Assembly (NCBI RefSeq): GCF_036090055.1 | Contig: NZ_CP107970.1 | Coordinates: 684,501 to 748,500 of the forward strand | From: Nocardioides sp. NBC_00368 | GTDB taxonomy: Bacteria; Actinomycetota; Actinomycetes; Propionibacteriales; Nocardioidaceae | DNA length: 64,000 nt | Direction: 5' to 3' | In this document: piece by piece, positions 9,020-18,248 of the stretch | Numbering within the stretch: the first letter of the stretch is position 1 | Layout of the letters: every line of letters begins with the position of its first letter | The notes under the pieces: generated by a model | Seen by the model: only the letters and a program-made list of their open reading frames with translations | Told to the model about the DNA's origin: nothing | The model's database searches: none | Position numbers and translations under genes: made by a program

Positions 9020-9721
9020 CTATTCGGATTCGCGGGTTGGGCCGTCGGCGATGTGGCCGGACGCGTCTGTGACCTCTCCAGCCGCGTCGAGGGTGACCTT
9101 CATCAGTACCCGGCGCTCCGTCTCGCCGTCCTCGACCGTGTTGGAGGTGACGGTCACGATCGCCTCGGCCACATAGTTGGACTCGGTCGCGACCACGCCG
9201 ATGACGGCGACGTCGAGTTTCTTCAGGGCACAGTTCGCCCCGGCGGCATCGATCGCGTCATAGGACTCACCCCGCGAGTCTCGGTTCACCGCAGGCGCGG
9301 GCACCAGTGCGGTCATGAACTGGCTCCCAGGGCCGAGCCCGTAGCGGCGCTGGATGCTCTCGCGCGCTCGCGCATAGCTGTCCCCTGAGTCCCAGGTCAG
9401 TGCAGTCCGAGCCAGCGCACGGACCGTTCTGGTATCGCCCCTGACGCGGCCAGGATCGGTTCCGAGTGCCTCCCGAACGGCCTCGGCGTGGTCCTTGTCC
9501 TGCGCGGTCCGAGCCTGCGCCAGCCTCGCGCGCAGCTCCTCGATCCGGTGCTCCTGGTCGACCAGGTCCCGGTCGTCACCGAGCTGCATGACAGGAAGGA
9601 CCAGGAGCGTCGCGGCCAGCAGCACCACGGTCCACACGGCCCATGTGCGGCGCTCCCGCACCGCCGTTGCGTCGTGGAGCGGTTCCTCGATGGGGCCGTT
9701 CTGATCGGGCGTGGTCGTCAT
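9020..9721 (-). CDS. Single-pass membrane protein of the transfer apparatus, VirB8-like topology
   Basis: 233 residues: a short cytoplasmic N-terminus, one membrane helix at about 28-45 (AVWTVVLLAATLLVLPVM), a charged coiled-coil segment (about 52-85, RIEELRARLAQARTAQ) and an external domain. The outer part (TWDSGDSYARARESIQRRYG, then alternating strands VAVIGVVATESNYVAEAIVTV) fits an NTF2/VirB8-TcpC type fold by layout, though this is inference. The gene overlaps the upstream one by 4 bases (ATGA at 9718-9721). That protein has the same N-in, coiled-coil, outer-domain plan, so the two probably form a complex. Confidence 0.65.
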   Translation of the reverse strand: MTTTPDQNGPIEEPLHDATAVRERRTWAVWTVVLLAATLLVLPVMQLGDDRDLVDQEHRIEELRARLAQARTAQDKDHAEAVREALGTDPGRVRGDTRTVRALARTALTWDSGDSYARARESIQRRYGLGPGSQFMTALVPAPAVNRDSRGESYDAIDAAGANCALKKLDVAVIGVVATESNYVAEAIVTVTSNTVEDGETERRVLMKVTLDAAGEVTDASGHIADGPTRESE

Positions 9722-10797
9722 GGCGTGTCCTTCTCACTGCCTTGGCTGCGGTGATCAGGTGTGGTGGTTGGTGCGGTAGGTCGGGTGGCGTGCGAGCTGG
9801 TGGTCAGGTGCAGGCTGCTGAAGCGGCGGGTGCCGGCGTCGTAGACGGCGCTGGCCCAGGCGAACACGTCACCGGTCTTGGTCTCCTGGCACACCCACAC
9901 CACCTTGACCAGCCGCGGCGTGCGGGCTGTGTCCTCGAAGGGCTCGGTCGTAGGGGCGATGCTGAGAGTGGTCCACTCGTAGGTGGCGGGATCAGTAGCA
10001 CGGGGCCCGTTGTAGTGGAGGTACCACGGCCAGCGAGGATCGATCTGGCCCGGACCGAACGGATCGACGGTGTCGAAGACGTAGGCCTCCTCCGGGCCGA
10101 CCACCAGGGAGTCCTCGCTCCAGTACGGGGCCTGGACCCGGCGTTGCTGCACCATCGCCAGCACCGGGGAGCTGGGAACACCATCACCCCTCGGCCCGGC
10201 TTTACTCGTCGCCGAGGCGTTAGGGTTCGCGGCGTACGCGAGCTCGGCATAGCGCTGCTGTCCGACAGCGACAGCCTCGGCGGACTTCGTAGCCTCCTCG
10301 ACCAGACCTGAAAGGGCCTCCGCTCGCCTGGTCACATCGGCACGGCGACGGGCCTGGGCCAAGCGCTGCTCGAGGGCGGTGATCCGGGCGGCGTTGCTCT
10401 CGCGACGCTCCTCCTCGTTCGAGTGACTCATCTCAGTGGCCGTCGCAAGCACCACGAGGACGGTGACCAGCACGATCGCGATGACACCGCCCCGCATGCG
10501 ACGGTGCCCCTGCCCCACTGTGTCGCTCTCGGTCCGTTGTGGGTCTGAGGGGTCTGACGGGTCAGGCTTACGGTGCCGTGAGGTGAGCACTCGTGCGAGG
10601 TCGTCGCCGGTGATCCGAGCCGGCCTCCACGACCCGGAAGCGAGCTGGACCCGCAGAGACGGCGTGGACGGCGGCTCGACGTTTGCCGTGGCCCGGTCGC
10701 CAGCAGATCTCGCGCCGCCGTCGGTGCTGTCGGTGCGATCGGGCTCGGTGCAATCGGGCTCGGTGTCATCGCGCTCGGTGTGATCCGGGTTGGCCAC
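9718..10797 (-). CDS. Second single-pass transfer membrane protein with coiled coil and outer domain
   Basis: 359 residues. A disordered Asp/Thr-rich N-terminus (about 1-105) leads to one membrane helix (about 108-124, VIAIVLVTVLVVLATA), a coiled coil (about 130-175, ARITALEQRLAQARRRA) and an outer domain with aromatic strands (YVFDTVDPFGPGQ, RWPWYLHYNG, VKVVWVCQETKTGDVFAWAS) and a Thr/Pro-rich tail. Layout and coupling to the next gene suggest a VirB8-like scaffold component; no enzymatic motif is visible. The gap to the upstream gene is 81 bp with no obvious terminator, so it is likely in the same transcript. Confidence 0.65.
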   Translation of the reverse strand: MANPDHTERDDTEPDCTEPDRTDSTDGGARSAGDRATANVEPPSTPSLRVQLASGSWRPARITGDDLARVLTSRHRKPDPSDPSDPQRTESDTVGQGHRRMRGGVIAIVLVTVLVVLATATEMSHSNEEERRESNAARITALEQRLAQARRRADVTRRAEALSGLVEEATKSAEAVAVGQQRYAELAYAANPNASATSKAGPRGDGVPSSPVLAMVQQRRVQAPYWSEDSLVVGPEEAYVFDTVDPFGPGQIDPRWPWYLHYNGPRATDPATYEWTTLSIAPTTEPFEDTARTPRLVKVVWVCQETKTGDVFAWASAVYDAGTRRFSSLHLTTSSHATRPTAPTTTPDHRSQGSEKDTP

Positions 10798-10878
10798 GGC
10801 CGCTCCTTCCCTCGATGTGTGAGTGCGGAACGTTGGCCGCTGTGTTTGGCCGATGCGTTTCGTCTCGCGGTGGGTGCC

Positions 10879-13800
10879 TCATGCGGCGCCGCCCATGGCT
10901 GGATCGGTGATGAGGTCGGAGACGTCGACGAAGGTCCACTCCTGGGCTCGCCATACGGTGGCGGGCACCATGCGGGTGTTGCCGCGACCGGCGCAGTAAT
11001 GGGCCTCGCCGATGATCAGGGTGTCGCCCTGGACCCCAAGGACCACACCGGTATGTCCAGGTGCGCTGGACCCCGACGAGAAGACCGAGTACACGCTCGG
11101 GGTCTTCGAGGTCGTCTTCCCGGTCATGCGGGCGATGGATCCGGCGGTGTCCATGCCGTCGCCGGGAGCGTACTGCCCGAAGCTGGTGTACTTGTTCATG
11201 AAGTAGGTGGAAAACGACTTGCAGTTCGCTGCATGGTCAGAGCCGCAGGAACCGGGCCCTCCCCGGTCGCCGTAGCGGATGTCGAGGAACCGGTCGCCTT
11301 CGCGCAGGTACAGGTCGATCAGCTGTTGCGCGGCGAGCGGGTCCAGTCCGCCCGAGCGCAGGCCCGCAAAGCTGGCCTCGCCGTCCTGGTCGCAGCCGGC
11401 CGCGGTCAGGCCCGCCGTGACTGCCTCGGGGAGCGCCCCGTCGACCAGATCAAGGATCGAGTCACCCACACCAGCACCGGGGCTGGTGTTGCCGGTCGAG
11501 CCGCCGGGCGAGGGATCATCCCAGCGACTCATCAGTGCGTACCAGCGCTCGGCGTCAGCGGAGCGCTCGGCGACACCGGTCGCGTCGTCGGCGGAACGTT
11601 CCCACTCGTGGTGGAACCAGACGGCGGCCTGCGCCGGGGTGCCCTGACGGGTCGAGATCATGGAGTTGAACACGGCGACGTCGCCCGGGTTGTCGCCGGT
11701 GGCCATGAACGCGACCTGGGTGGCGAGGTCCGACCATGGGCGGCCGTGGGCTGCGGCGTACTGCTGCAGGAGCGTGTTGCGGGTTGCGGTCCATTGGCCC
11801 AGGCCAATGCCCATGGTGCCGCCGGCGTCGATGGCGGCCTGCTTGCGGGCACCGACGCGGAACGGCTCGGTCCCGATGCCCTCGACAGCCGTGGGGTCGA
11901 TGCCAGATTCTTGGGACCAGTTGCCGAGGACGCCGGCGATATTCTCCTCCGGCATACCCCACCTCTTGAACACGCCATAGACGCGCTTGGCGTTGGCCAG
12001 CGTCTGCTGCGAGCCCATCGAGGTCACGTCCATACCCGCGGTGACCACCTGGCTCGACTCCGCGGGCGGACAGCAGCTCTCACTGCCCTCTTGCCCGCCG
12101 GTTGAGCCGCCGCCTCCGGGTATCGACAGGTCAGACGAGGTGCCTGGCGCCTCCGATGTGGGTGCTCCCGGCGTCGACCCGGGGGAACCGCCGTCGCGTC
12201 CGCTGCCGAGTCGGATCGTGGTGAGCAGTGCTCGGGAGTGGTCGGAGGTGACCGGTATCAGGCGGGTGTGGGTGGCCTTGGCGCCGCCTGGGACGAACTG
12301 ATACACGACGCCGTGGTCGCGGGTGTGGGTATAGCCGGAGCGTCTCATCTGGGGGAGGGCGGACCAGGCGCCGTCGCGGGGGCGGGTGTTCATGTCGCCG
12401 GCGACCAGGACGGGGCCGTAGGCCGAGAGCCGCGTGATCATCTGCCGCAGCAGACCCATCCCTGCCTCGTACTGCTCCATCCGGGTCTGCGGCATCTTGT
12501 GGCCGGCACGGGAGGGATAGCGTCGTGGGTTGGTCATGTGGTGGGTGGAAACCACGACGATCTGCTGGTGGTCGGACTTGCGTTCGAGCACGACCCAGGT
12601 GGCGTACCGGTTGGACAGGTAAGGACGGCCGTTGAGGCGGGCCCAGTCGTTCTCGACGTACTGGAACCGGCCGCCATCGAGCAGCCGATAGACGCGGGTG
12701 CTCCACAGCACCGCGTTCTCCAGGGAGTTCTTGCCACCCCCGGTGGCGATGTTGGTGTAAGTGTCCTTGTAGGCACCGAACCCCGGGGCCATCGCCGCCA
12801 GCTGGGTGGGGGAGGACCTGGGCACCTCGTTGAGCGCGATCACCTCGGCCCCGGCGCCGATGAGCGCCCGGATCGAGGCCGCCCGCCCATTCCGCATCCG
12901 CTCGGGCAGATTGGCGACCGCCGCCCGGACAGAACCGCGAACCCGGGCGTCCTGGATCCGAGCGTGGTTCACCTCCGGCATCTCACCGAGGCGGAGACCG
13001 GATCCGGTCTGACCACCCTTCGCCTCGGGGTCGCCGGCAACCGCCGCGCCTTGCGAGCGACCTGTCGATGAGCCCGGAGATGAGCCCGGGGGAGGCCTTG
13101 TGGATGAGTCTGTGGATGGTGGGGTCTGGGTGTCGTCGGCGTCTCCTGGTTGCGCGATGCCGAGTTGACCGGGTCCGCTCCTCGCAGCGGGTTTGCAGCT
13201 GGTCTCGAGCGCTCCCTCTCGAGCCGTGGTCTCTCGTGCGGTCCCGACGATCGCGGCCGTGGCGAGCGTGACCACGAGCGCGGTCCCCGTGGCCGCAGCC
13301 CAGCTGAACGCTGTCGCTGCGGCGGGGCCGAACCCGAGCAGGGAGGAGGCGGCCTGGCCGACACCGGCGAAGACACCGACGATCTTGCCGATCACGGCCT
13401 TGCTGACCGTCGCCACCAGCGCCCACAAGAGCCGCGCCAGGTTGAGGGCCGTGGCCGCGAGCATGAAGAACATGGACTTGAGCCAGTTCAGCAACGCCAC
13501 TAGCAAGACACCCTGGGCGAGCGGCTGCAACACCGTCGCGGCGCCGAGCACCGCACCACGACGGCGCAACCCACCCATACCGCCACCGGCCCGGTTGGCA
13601 GGGACATCCTTGCCCGACGATGCGTCGCGCTCGGCATCTCCGTCGTCAGTGGTTCCAGGCGACGAGGTCCTCTTCGTGCTGCCGGAGCCGAGAGCGCCGA
13701 GGGCCGCACCTGCTGCGGCCCCGTAGGCGCCACCGATCTGGCCTCCCGCGCGGGCGCCCATGGCCGCGCCCTGGGCACGCTTGGCGAGGTCGCTCCCGCC

Positions 13801-14007
13801 GGTGCCCCGCTCACCGGACCGGTTCCGCGGGTTACCGGTGGGTCCGAGGCTCTTGCGTGCGGTGGGTTGTGAGCCGTTCGTGGGGGAGTCGAGGCTCTTG
13901 CGGCCCCGCCCATGCCCGTGCGAGCCAGCGCGGTTGATCGGGTTCCCGGCCGGACCTTCTGGCCCTTCCTGCTCGTCCGGCTGTGTCTCGTCTCCCTTGT
14001 TGGTCAC
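10879..14007 (-). CDS. Membrane-anchored multidomain transfer protein: EEP nuclease-like + lysozyme-like + CHAP-like domains
   Basis: 1,042 residues. Residues 1-145 are disordered and Gly-rich; 150-256 hold three or four membrane helices; 270-340 is Ser/Pro linker. Residues 345-600 are an endonuclease/exonuclease/phosphatase (DNase I-like) domain: ALNEVPR (E394), VVSTHHM (H489/H490), VLVAGDMNTRP (D538, N540) and the SDHSRA end motif (D589, H590). Residues 670-830 match a phage-tail-type lysozyme (VLGNWSQESGID with E700, then GLGQWT). Residues 905-1030 resemble a CHAP amidase/peptidase (ANCKSF with C929, PGHTGVVLGV with H985). The start is a GTG at 14007 after GAGGAGGGG. Wall hydrolases are normal in Gram-positive transfer machines; a linked EEP domain is not. 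Confidence 0.8.
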   Translation of the reverse strand: MTNKGDETQPDEQEGPEGPAGNPINRAGSHGHGRGRKSLDSPTNGSQPTARKSLGPTGNPRNRSGERGTGGSDLAKRAQGAAMGARAGGQIGGAYGAAAGAALGALGSGSTKRTSSPGTTDDGDAERDASSGKDVPANRAGGGMGGLRRRGAVLGAATVLQPLAQGVLLVALLNWLKSMFFMLAATALNLARLLWALVATVSKAVIGKIVGVFAGVGQAASSLLGFGPAAATAFSWAAATGTALVVTLATAAIVGTARETTAREGALETSCKPAARSGPGQLGIAQPGDADDTQTPPSTDSSTRPPPGSSPGSSTGRSQGAAVAGDPEAKGGQTGSGLRLGEMPEVNHARIQDARVRGSVRAAVANLPERMRNGRAASIRALIGAGAEVIALNEVPRSSPTQLAAMAPGFGAYKDTYTNIATGGGKNSLENAVLWSTRVYRLLDGGRFQYVENDWARLNGRPYLSNRYATWVVLERKSDHQQIVVVSTHHMTNPRRYPSRAGHKMPQTRMEQYEAGMGLLRQMITRLSAYGPVLVAGDMNTRPRDGAWSALPQMRRSGYTHTRDHGVVYQFVPGGAKATHTRLIPVTSDHSRALLTTIRLGSGRDGGSPGSTPGAPTSEAPGTSSDLSIPGGGGSTGGQEGSESCCPPAESSQVVTAGMDVTSMGSQQTLANAKRVYGVFKRWGMPEENIAGVLGNWSQESGIDPTAVEGIGTEPFRVGARKQAAIDAGGTMGIGLGQWTATRNTLLQQYAAAHGRPWSDLATQVAFMATGDNPGDVAVFNSMISTRQGTPAQAAVWFHHEWERSADDATGVAERSADAERWYALMSRWDDPSPGGSTGNTSPGAGVGDSILDLVDGALPEAVTAGLTAAGCDQDGEASFAGLRSGGLDPLAAQQLIDLYLREGDRFLDIRYGDRGGPGSCGSDHAANCKSFSTYFMNKYTSFGQYAPGDGMDTAGSIARMTGKTTSKTPSVYSVFSSGSSAPGHTGVVLGVQGDTLIIGEAHYCAGRGNTRMVPATVWRAQEWTFVDVSDLITDPAMGGAA

Positions 14008-14087
14008 GTCCCCTCCTCATGCTCGTGCCTCGTGCTCGTCGCTGGTGTTGTGTCCCGCCTTGGTCTGGTGCCCTGTAGCTGTGGTCG

Positions 14088-15434
14088 TCACTGGTAGACG
14101 GTGAGGAACCCCCGCCCGTCGTGCTCGGTGGTGTTGGACTCCACGTCGCGCAGATCGATGTCGAGGGCGAGCAGATCGAGAGTCAGTGCCTCCTGGTACT
14201 CCCGCTTGTGGGTGTAGTAGGCCTGGTAGGCCTGGGAGAGGCTGTTCATGACGTTGGTCAGCGGACGCATGGCGACCTCGGAGGTGGCGTAGTCGCCGGT
14301 CAGGTCGGTGCCGTCGGACAGGATCCACCTGATGTCGCTGATCTGGCTCTGGGCGTCGGTGCCAGCGGCCTCGGCCTGCTTGGCCGCCAGATAGGTGACA
14401 TAGGACTGCCCCTCGGGCACGACCTCATCGAGGTAGCCGTCATAGACAGTCCCCGCACGCCAATCGAGATCGAACCCGCCCGGAACCACGCTCCGAGTGA
14501 CCAGCTTCAGGCTGGAGCGGCCGGGGTCGGACTCGGCCGCCGAGGCACCTGTGACCTCATCCCCGGCCAGGATCGGCGGAACGGTCGGTGGCTGTAGCGA
14601 CAGGTTGCCGACCCTGGTCGTGGCCAGGTCATCGCCATACGCGCTGACCTGGGTCAGATCCGCGCGCATCTCCAGCAGCTTCGCGTCCAGCGCCCCGCGT
14701 GCGCTGGCCTCCTGTTCACGGGTGACGACCTGGTAGAACGCCTTCGCGGGGTTGAATCGCTTGGCCTCCAGCGCACTGATCGTGGTGGTGTCGCTGGCGC
14801 CGGGGTTGAGGAAGACCCGCCACTGGTCGAACTTGCGGAAGGTGACGTCGCCGGCGAGTTCATCGGCATCAGCCCCGGATGCCTGTGGGTCGGCGAAGGA
14901 GAGCTCGGCGTTGGCCCGCACGGTGAGGTTGAGGATCTGGGACTCGAACGGCTCCGAGGACCGCAACAGAACCCCCAGATAGCCGGTGGACCCGAAGACA
15001 TGGAGAGAGCCGTGGACCGCCGGCGTCTGCACCGGGTCGGTCGAGAGGTTCTCATCAGAGCCGAGGAGGAACGCCCGGTAGTCCGAGGCAGTGTGGGAAA
15101 TGCGAGCCTCGGGGTCGAAGTGCATCATCACCAGGGCCACGTCTCGGGCGCGGTTGACATAGACCCCGTCGACCTCACCGGCGAGCAGCGTCTTGGACGT
15201 AGTGAAGTCAGCCGTATACAAGGCCTTGGACGCCAGCAAGCTCCGAGACCGTTCGAACGCGGAGGCACCCGAGACCGCGAACACGATCACGCCCAGACAG
15301 GCCAGGATCGAGAAGACCACGCCGAACCGCTCGATCTCGTGGTGCGAGTCGAGCCTAAGCCGCCTACTGAGCGCAATCGCCGTGGCTTTGACGTCGACGC
15401 CCTTCACTTCACGCACCGCCGATGACCGAGCCAT
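14088..15434 (-). CDS. Exported or membrane-anchored transfer protein, unknown family
   Basis: About 448 residues from the ATG at 15434. One membrane helix lies at about 38-60 (FGVVFSILACLGVIVFAVSG); the rest is probably outside, with strand-rich regions (GSLHVFGSTGYLGVLLRSSE, WRVFLNPGASDTTTISALEA) and a helical C-terminus. No cysteine or catalytic motif stands out. The start overlaps the upstream VirB2-like gene by 26 bases; a GTG slightly downstream is possible. Size and position between a pilin-like gene and the multidomain hydrolase suggest a core-channel component, but this is inference. Confidence 0.6.
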   Translation of the reverse strand: MARSSAVREVKGVDVKATAIALSRRLRLDSHHEIERFGVVFSILACLGVIVFAVSGASAFERSRSLLASKALYTADFTTSKTLLAGEVDGVYVNRARDVALVMMHFDPEARISHTASDYRAFLLGSDENLSTDPVQTPAVHGSLHVFGSTGYLGVLLRSSEPFESQILNLTVRANAELSFADPQASGADADELAGDVTFRKFDQWRVFLNPGASDTTTISALEAKRFNPAKAFYQVVTREQEASARGALDAKLLEMRADLTQVSAYGDDLATTRVGNLSLQPPTVPPILAGDEVTGASAAESDPGRSSLKLVTRSVVPGGFDLDWRAGTVYDGYLDEVVPEGQSYVTYLAAKQAEAAGTDAQSQISDIRWILSDGTDLTGDYATSEVAMRPLTNVMNSLSQAYQAYYTHKREYQEALTLDLLALDIDLRDVESNTTEHDGRGFLTVYQ

Positions 15435-15891
15435 CCCTGTCAGCGTGGGCGGGACTGAGGGCGTCGGCGTTGTCGGGCTCGGTATGCGTGTCTGTGGAAT
15501 CGCCCAGAACCGATCGGGCACCAGGTGCGGTGAGGGCGCCGATGACGATGGTGCCGCCTCCGAGCTCGGTGATGGTTTTCTCGCCGCCGGAGCCGATCTT
15601 GCTGATCAGCGGCCAGCCACCACCCATGAACGCACCGCCGACCAGGATGAGCACCACGATCTTGCTCCAATGCTCCTGACTGGCCGCCTGTGCTGACGCA
15701 GTCAGCTTCTTGACGCACACGACCCCGCCCCAGATCAGACAGGCGACGCCGAGCAGCATCAGGAGTGCTCCGCCGGCGATCTGGAGGTAGGCATTTGCGT
15801 TCTCGAGGAAGCTCAGCAGGTCCCACGCCCCCGGCGCCGCCGATCCGGCCCCGTCGTAAGCCGTCATCGTCGCCTGATAGATGTCACTCAT
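15409..15891 (-). CDS. Small two-helix membrane protein, VirB2/TrbC-like layout
   Basis: About 160 residues from the ATG at 15891 (MSDIYQ); an ATG 33 bases upstream is possible. Two hydrophobic segments are visible: about 36-58 (AYLQIAGGALLMLLGVACLI) and 75-98 (KIVVLILVGGAFMGGGWPLI), joined by a short charged loop, then a glycine-rich stretch and an acidic tail. This is the layout of VirB2/TrbC pilins and of the two-helix proteins that head many actinobacterial transfer operons. It is the first gene of the leftward train, directly below an A+T-rich promoter gap. Homology to VirB2 is not proven by sequence. Confidence 0.6.
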   Translation of the reverse strand: MSDIYQATMTAYDGAGSAAPGAWDLLSFLENANAYLQIAGGALLMLLGVACLIWGGVVCVKKLTASAQAASQEHWSKIVVLILVGGAFMGGGWPLISKIGSGGEKTITELGGGTIVIGALTAPGARSVLGDSTDTHTEPDNADALSPAHADRDGSVIGGA

Positions 15892-15990
15892 GTCTATTGC
15901 CCTCTGGTAGTCACGTCTTTCCATCGATCATTCGATAATAGTCATGAATCATGGGTCAATGGTCGATCAATGACGATCCGGATAGAAGGA
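15892..15990. promoter_or_regulatory. A+T-rich promoter gap heading the transfer operon
   Basis: Upstream of the VirB2-like gene the sequence becomes A+T-rich and repetitive, with GATCATTCGATAATAGTCAT, TCATGAATCATGG, GTCAATGG and GATCAATGACGATC packed within about 60 bases. The repeated (T/G)CAATG(A/G) and TCATGAAT words look like operator half-sites, and similar words occur in the other two gaps of the transfer region. No promoter boxes are assigned. Confidence 0.45.
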
Positions 15991-17007
15991 GGGTGCCTAT
16001 GGAGGTTGTGACCCGAATGGCGACAGAGGGGCGCTGGCGGCAGAGGCTTGCGACCCAATGGCCATCGAGGGCGCGACCAGAGCGCGAATCACTCTGCTGG
16101 CGGACCTGATCCGCGACTCGCGAGGGGTCCACTAGCGTTCGCGCGATGATGGTCCGCGCGACATGCGCCGGCGGTGCCCGGCGGCGCGCCGGTCGCTGAC
16201 CGTAGTCAGAAGCATCCTCGATATCCGGCCAGGCGCCCAGGGTGCCTGCAATACCCGGTGGATCCTACGGGCGTGCGGGCATGGCAAAGGGGCCGCGTCC
16301 TGAGCTGGACCGGCCCCTTAGGGTGCCAAGCCTACGTCGAATGGTCCACGGACGGAACCGTTTCCTGGATGCCCGGATCCACGCGCTCCGTCAGTGCAGG
16401 TCCGAGGCGCTTCGGAGGCGTGGCGATATGCCTTTACCCTGCTCGATCGTCTTGCTCGGTGGCGTCTGCATGAGTGGTCGGCTTTGGTGGACGGTTTCCG
16501 GGTTCGCACTCGAGGCTGCCGGTGGAGCCGACCTGCGATCCGCTGTGAAGCTCTACGCCTCGATCCGCAAAACGCCCTTCCGGTGGCGCTTCAACCAGGG
16601 TCCAGGTGTACGTCGCGATCGTGTCGGTGGGTGTCAGCTAGGCGGCATGGTGGTGGCGTCAGCTCGTGGGTGGCGAGCGATCGGGCAGTCTGCTGAAGTG
16701 CGGTCTTCCGTCTTGTTGATTGGGTTGCCTTGACTTCGCCCCCCGCGAGCAATCGGCGAAGGGATTTGGAGACCTGGTACAGGAACCGATGCGCGAGGTC
16801 GCGCCATGGCGGATGGTGTCGATGCTGAGGTGGCGCCCGCGCCCGCCCTGTCGCAATCACAGGGCGACGGGTGTATCGTGCGGGAACAGCAGGAGCCCCT
16901 GGTTGTCCTCGCCGGAAATGCGTTCTGGGTCGCCGATGGCCATTCGATATCAGCGTTGGCTAGGCCCGGAATCCGTCCCATCGCCACATGAAATCGGATC
17001 CAAGTCC
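15991..17007. other. No convincing gene; about 1 kb between the transfer operon and the XRE gene
   Basis: Open frames here lack ribosome-binding sites, give Arg/Ser-rich proteins and resemble no family. A frame near 16270-16410 contains a protein-like stretch (YVEWSTDGTVSW) that could be a gene remnant. A 7-bp hairpin (GGGGCCG at 16289, CGGCCCC at 16311, then TTA) is a weak terminator candidate. The region must contain the promoter for the rightward XRE gene. Confidence 0.4.
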
Positions 17008-17448
17008 ATGACATCTGTCCCGAGCAGGATCTTTGCGCAGCGACTCAAACAGGAACGAGAGAGCGCTGGCCTTTCTCAAGCCGAGTTTGCCGAGCTTGTC
17101 TCGGAACGGCTCAGCTCCAAGATCGACCCCAGCGCGATTACCCGTATCGAGGGGCTGGCCCGGACAGTGAAGCTCGACGAGGCAGTCGCGATGGCTGATG
17201 TCTTGAAACTTCCGCTTGGTGCGCTGCTGGTTGAGGGGGACGCCGATGCTCATCTCAGCCAGCAGATCCAGCACTACCGCCGCGAGCAATCCTCTCTCCA
17301 AGCGGTATTCGACAAGTCCGGCATCGACTTGCATCGGGTCAACAGCGCCCTCGCTGTGTTGACCGAAGACCAGAACAAACTGCGAGAGCACCAGCGGCGG
17401 CGTGACCGCAAGGCGACAGAGCGTAGCGACCGCGACTCGACTGCCTGA
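17008..17448 (+). CDS. XRE-family helix-turn-helix regulator
   Basis: 146 residues from the ATG at 17008. Residues 6-70 are a Cro/C1-type helix-turn-helix: RLKQERESAGLSQAEFAELV, then a recognition region SAITRIEGLARTVKLDEAVAM and the stabilising LPLGALL. The C-terminal half (about 75-146) is a charged helix, probably a coiled coil for dimerisation. Upstream in-frame codons exist back to 16720 but encode Arg/Pro-rich sequence unlike a protein. It is divergent from the transfer operon across a 1-kb gap and is a natural candidate for its repressor. Confidence 0.8.
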   Translation: MTSVPSRIFAQRLKQERESAGLSQAEFAELVSERLSSKIDPSAITRIEGLARTVKLDEAVAMADVLKLPLGALLVEGDADAHLSQQIQHYRREQSSLQAVFDKSGIDLHRVNSALAVLTEDQNKLREHQRRRDRKATERSDRDSTA

Positions 17449-17713
17449 CCCGTCGAGAGCCTGCCGTGGCCGGTCCAGGCTCCTTGTGCGGGGCGGATCG
17501 CGGCTTTAGCGACTGCTTGCGATCGTGTCGTACGGTGTCGACGCGAGCCGCGACGCACGGGCATCGTCCGCATGTCGGTAGGCAGCCCAGATAGTCTGGC
17601 GCCAGATGGCTCCGCGTCGGAATGGGCCGCTTGCTGTCCACAGGCAACCCTCGGGAACCACTTATCCACAGGTCTGGGCGACCTGGTCGACGGCTCGAGT
17701 CGGACCAGGTGTC

Positions 17714-18142
17714 ATGGTCTCCATGGATATGTACATGGGAAACAGCCACCCAAGATCGCACCGGGCCTACGTCGCCGCGATGTCGCTGCTCGCCGCGATG
17801 TCGGCGATGGCGGAGGAAGCCTCGCTCGGGGACTTCGTTATCTACCTCAGCGCCGCTCACCACGAACTCGTCGACGGCCCATGGGGTCCGCCCTTCGCGC
17901 CGACCGCCGAAGACTGTGCGACGCTAACCGATAGCATCACTGCTTTGCTCGTCGCACTTGAGGAGCTGAGGGATGTCACGGACGACGAGACCGGTCTCGT
18001 CGCCATCGCCGCGGCGCGTATGTACGTCGCCGACGGCATCCGGCACCTCGACCGTGTGGCTGAGCGGGTGGCGCGGGAAGCAGAAGAGGTCAGCCGGCTC
18101 ACCGCTCCCCGGAGTTGTGTCGACTTGCGCTGGGTGTCCTAG
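17714..18142 (+). CDS. Small helical protein, unknown function
   Basis: About 142 residues from the ATG at 17714 (MVSMDMYM), which has an AGGTG site just upstream. It is mostly Ala/Glu-rich helix (AYVAAMSLLAAMSAMAEEAS, TALLVALEELRDVT, IRHLDRVAERVAREAEEVSR) with no membrane segment or known motif. An earlier in-frame ATG at 17606 adds a Pro/Arg-rich stretch that looks non-coding. The stop codon lies inside the left arm of a 28-bp inverted repeat that probably ends transcription. The lone rightward placement suggests a cargo gene. Confidence 0.55.
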   Translation: MVSMDMYMGNSHPRSHRAYVAAMSLLAAMSAMAEEASLGDFVIYLSAAHHELVDGPWGPPFAPTAEDCATLTDSITALLVALEELRDVTDDETGLVAIAAARMYVADGIRHLDRVAERVAREAEEVSRLTAPRSCVDLRWVS

Positions 18143-18208
18143 CCTCGATGTTTCGCGAGTGAGCCCAAGCCAACCAGCTCGGGCTCACTCACGAAACATC
18201 GAGGCTAG
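18139..18208. terminator. 28-bp inverted repeat between convergent genes (bidirectional terminator)
   Basis: Arms 18139-18166 and 18181-18208 are complementary over 28 bases with one mismatch, around a 14-base loop. Each arm begins or ends with CTAGCCTCGATG or its complement. The left arm contains the stop codon of the rightward gene; the leftward pentapeptide gene ends 41 bases beyond. There is no clear T tract. Arms this long and this well matched are unusual and could also be the trace of a mobile sequence. Confidence 0.7.
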
Positions 18209-18248
18209 TGGCGGTAGCCGGCACGGTCGGCTTCGATTGGTCGACGTG

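Noticed and set aside
16289..16317. Hairpin GGGGCCG/CGGCCCC as a terminator
   Set aside because: Only 7 bp with a 15-base loop and no clear gene ending nearby.
16174..16473. Possible small gene with a protein-like stretch (YVEWSTDGTVSW)
   Set aside because: No ribosome-binding site, poor composition outside this stretch and no recognisable family; left as unexplained.
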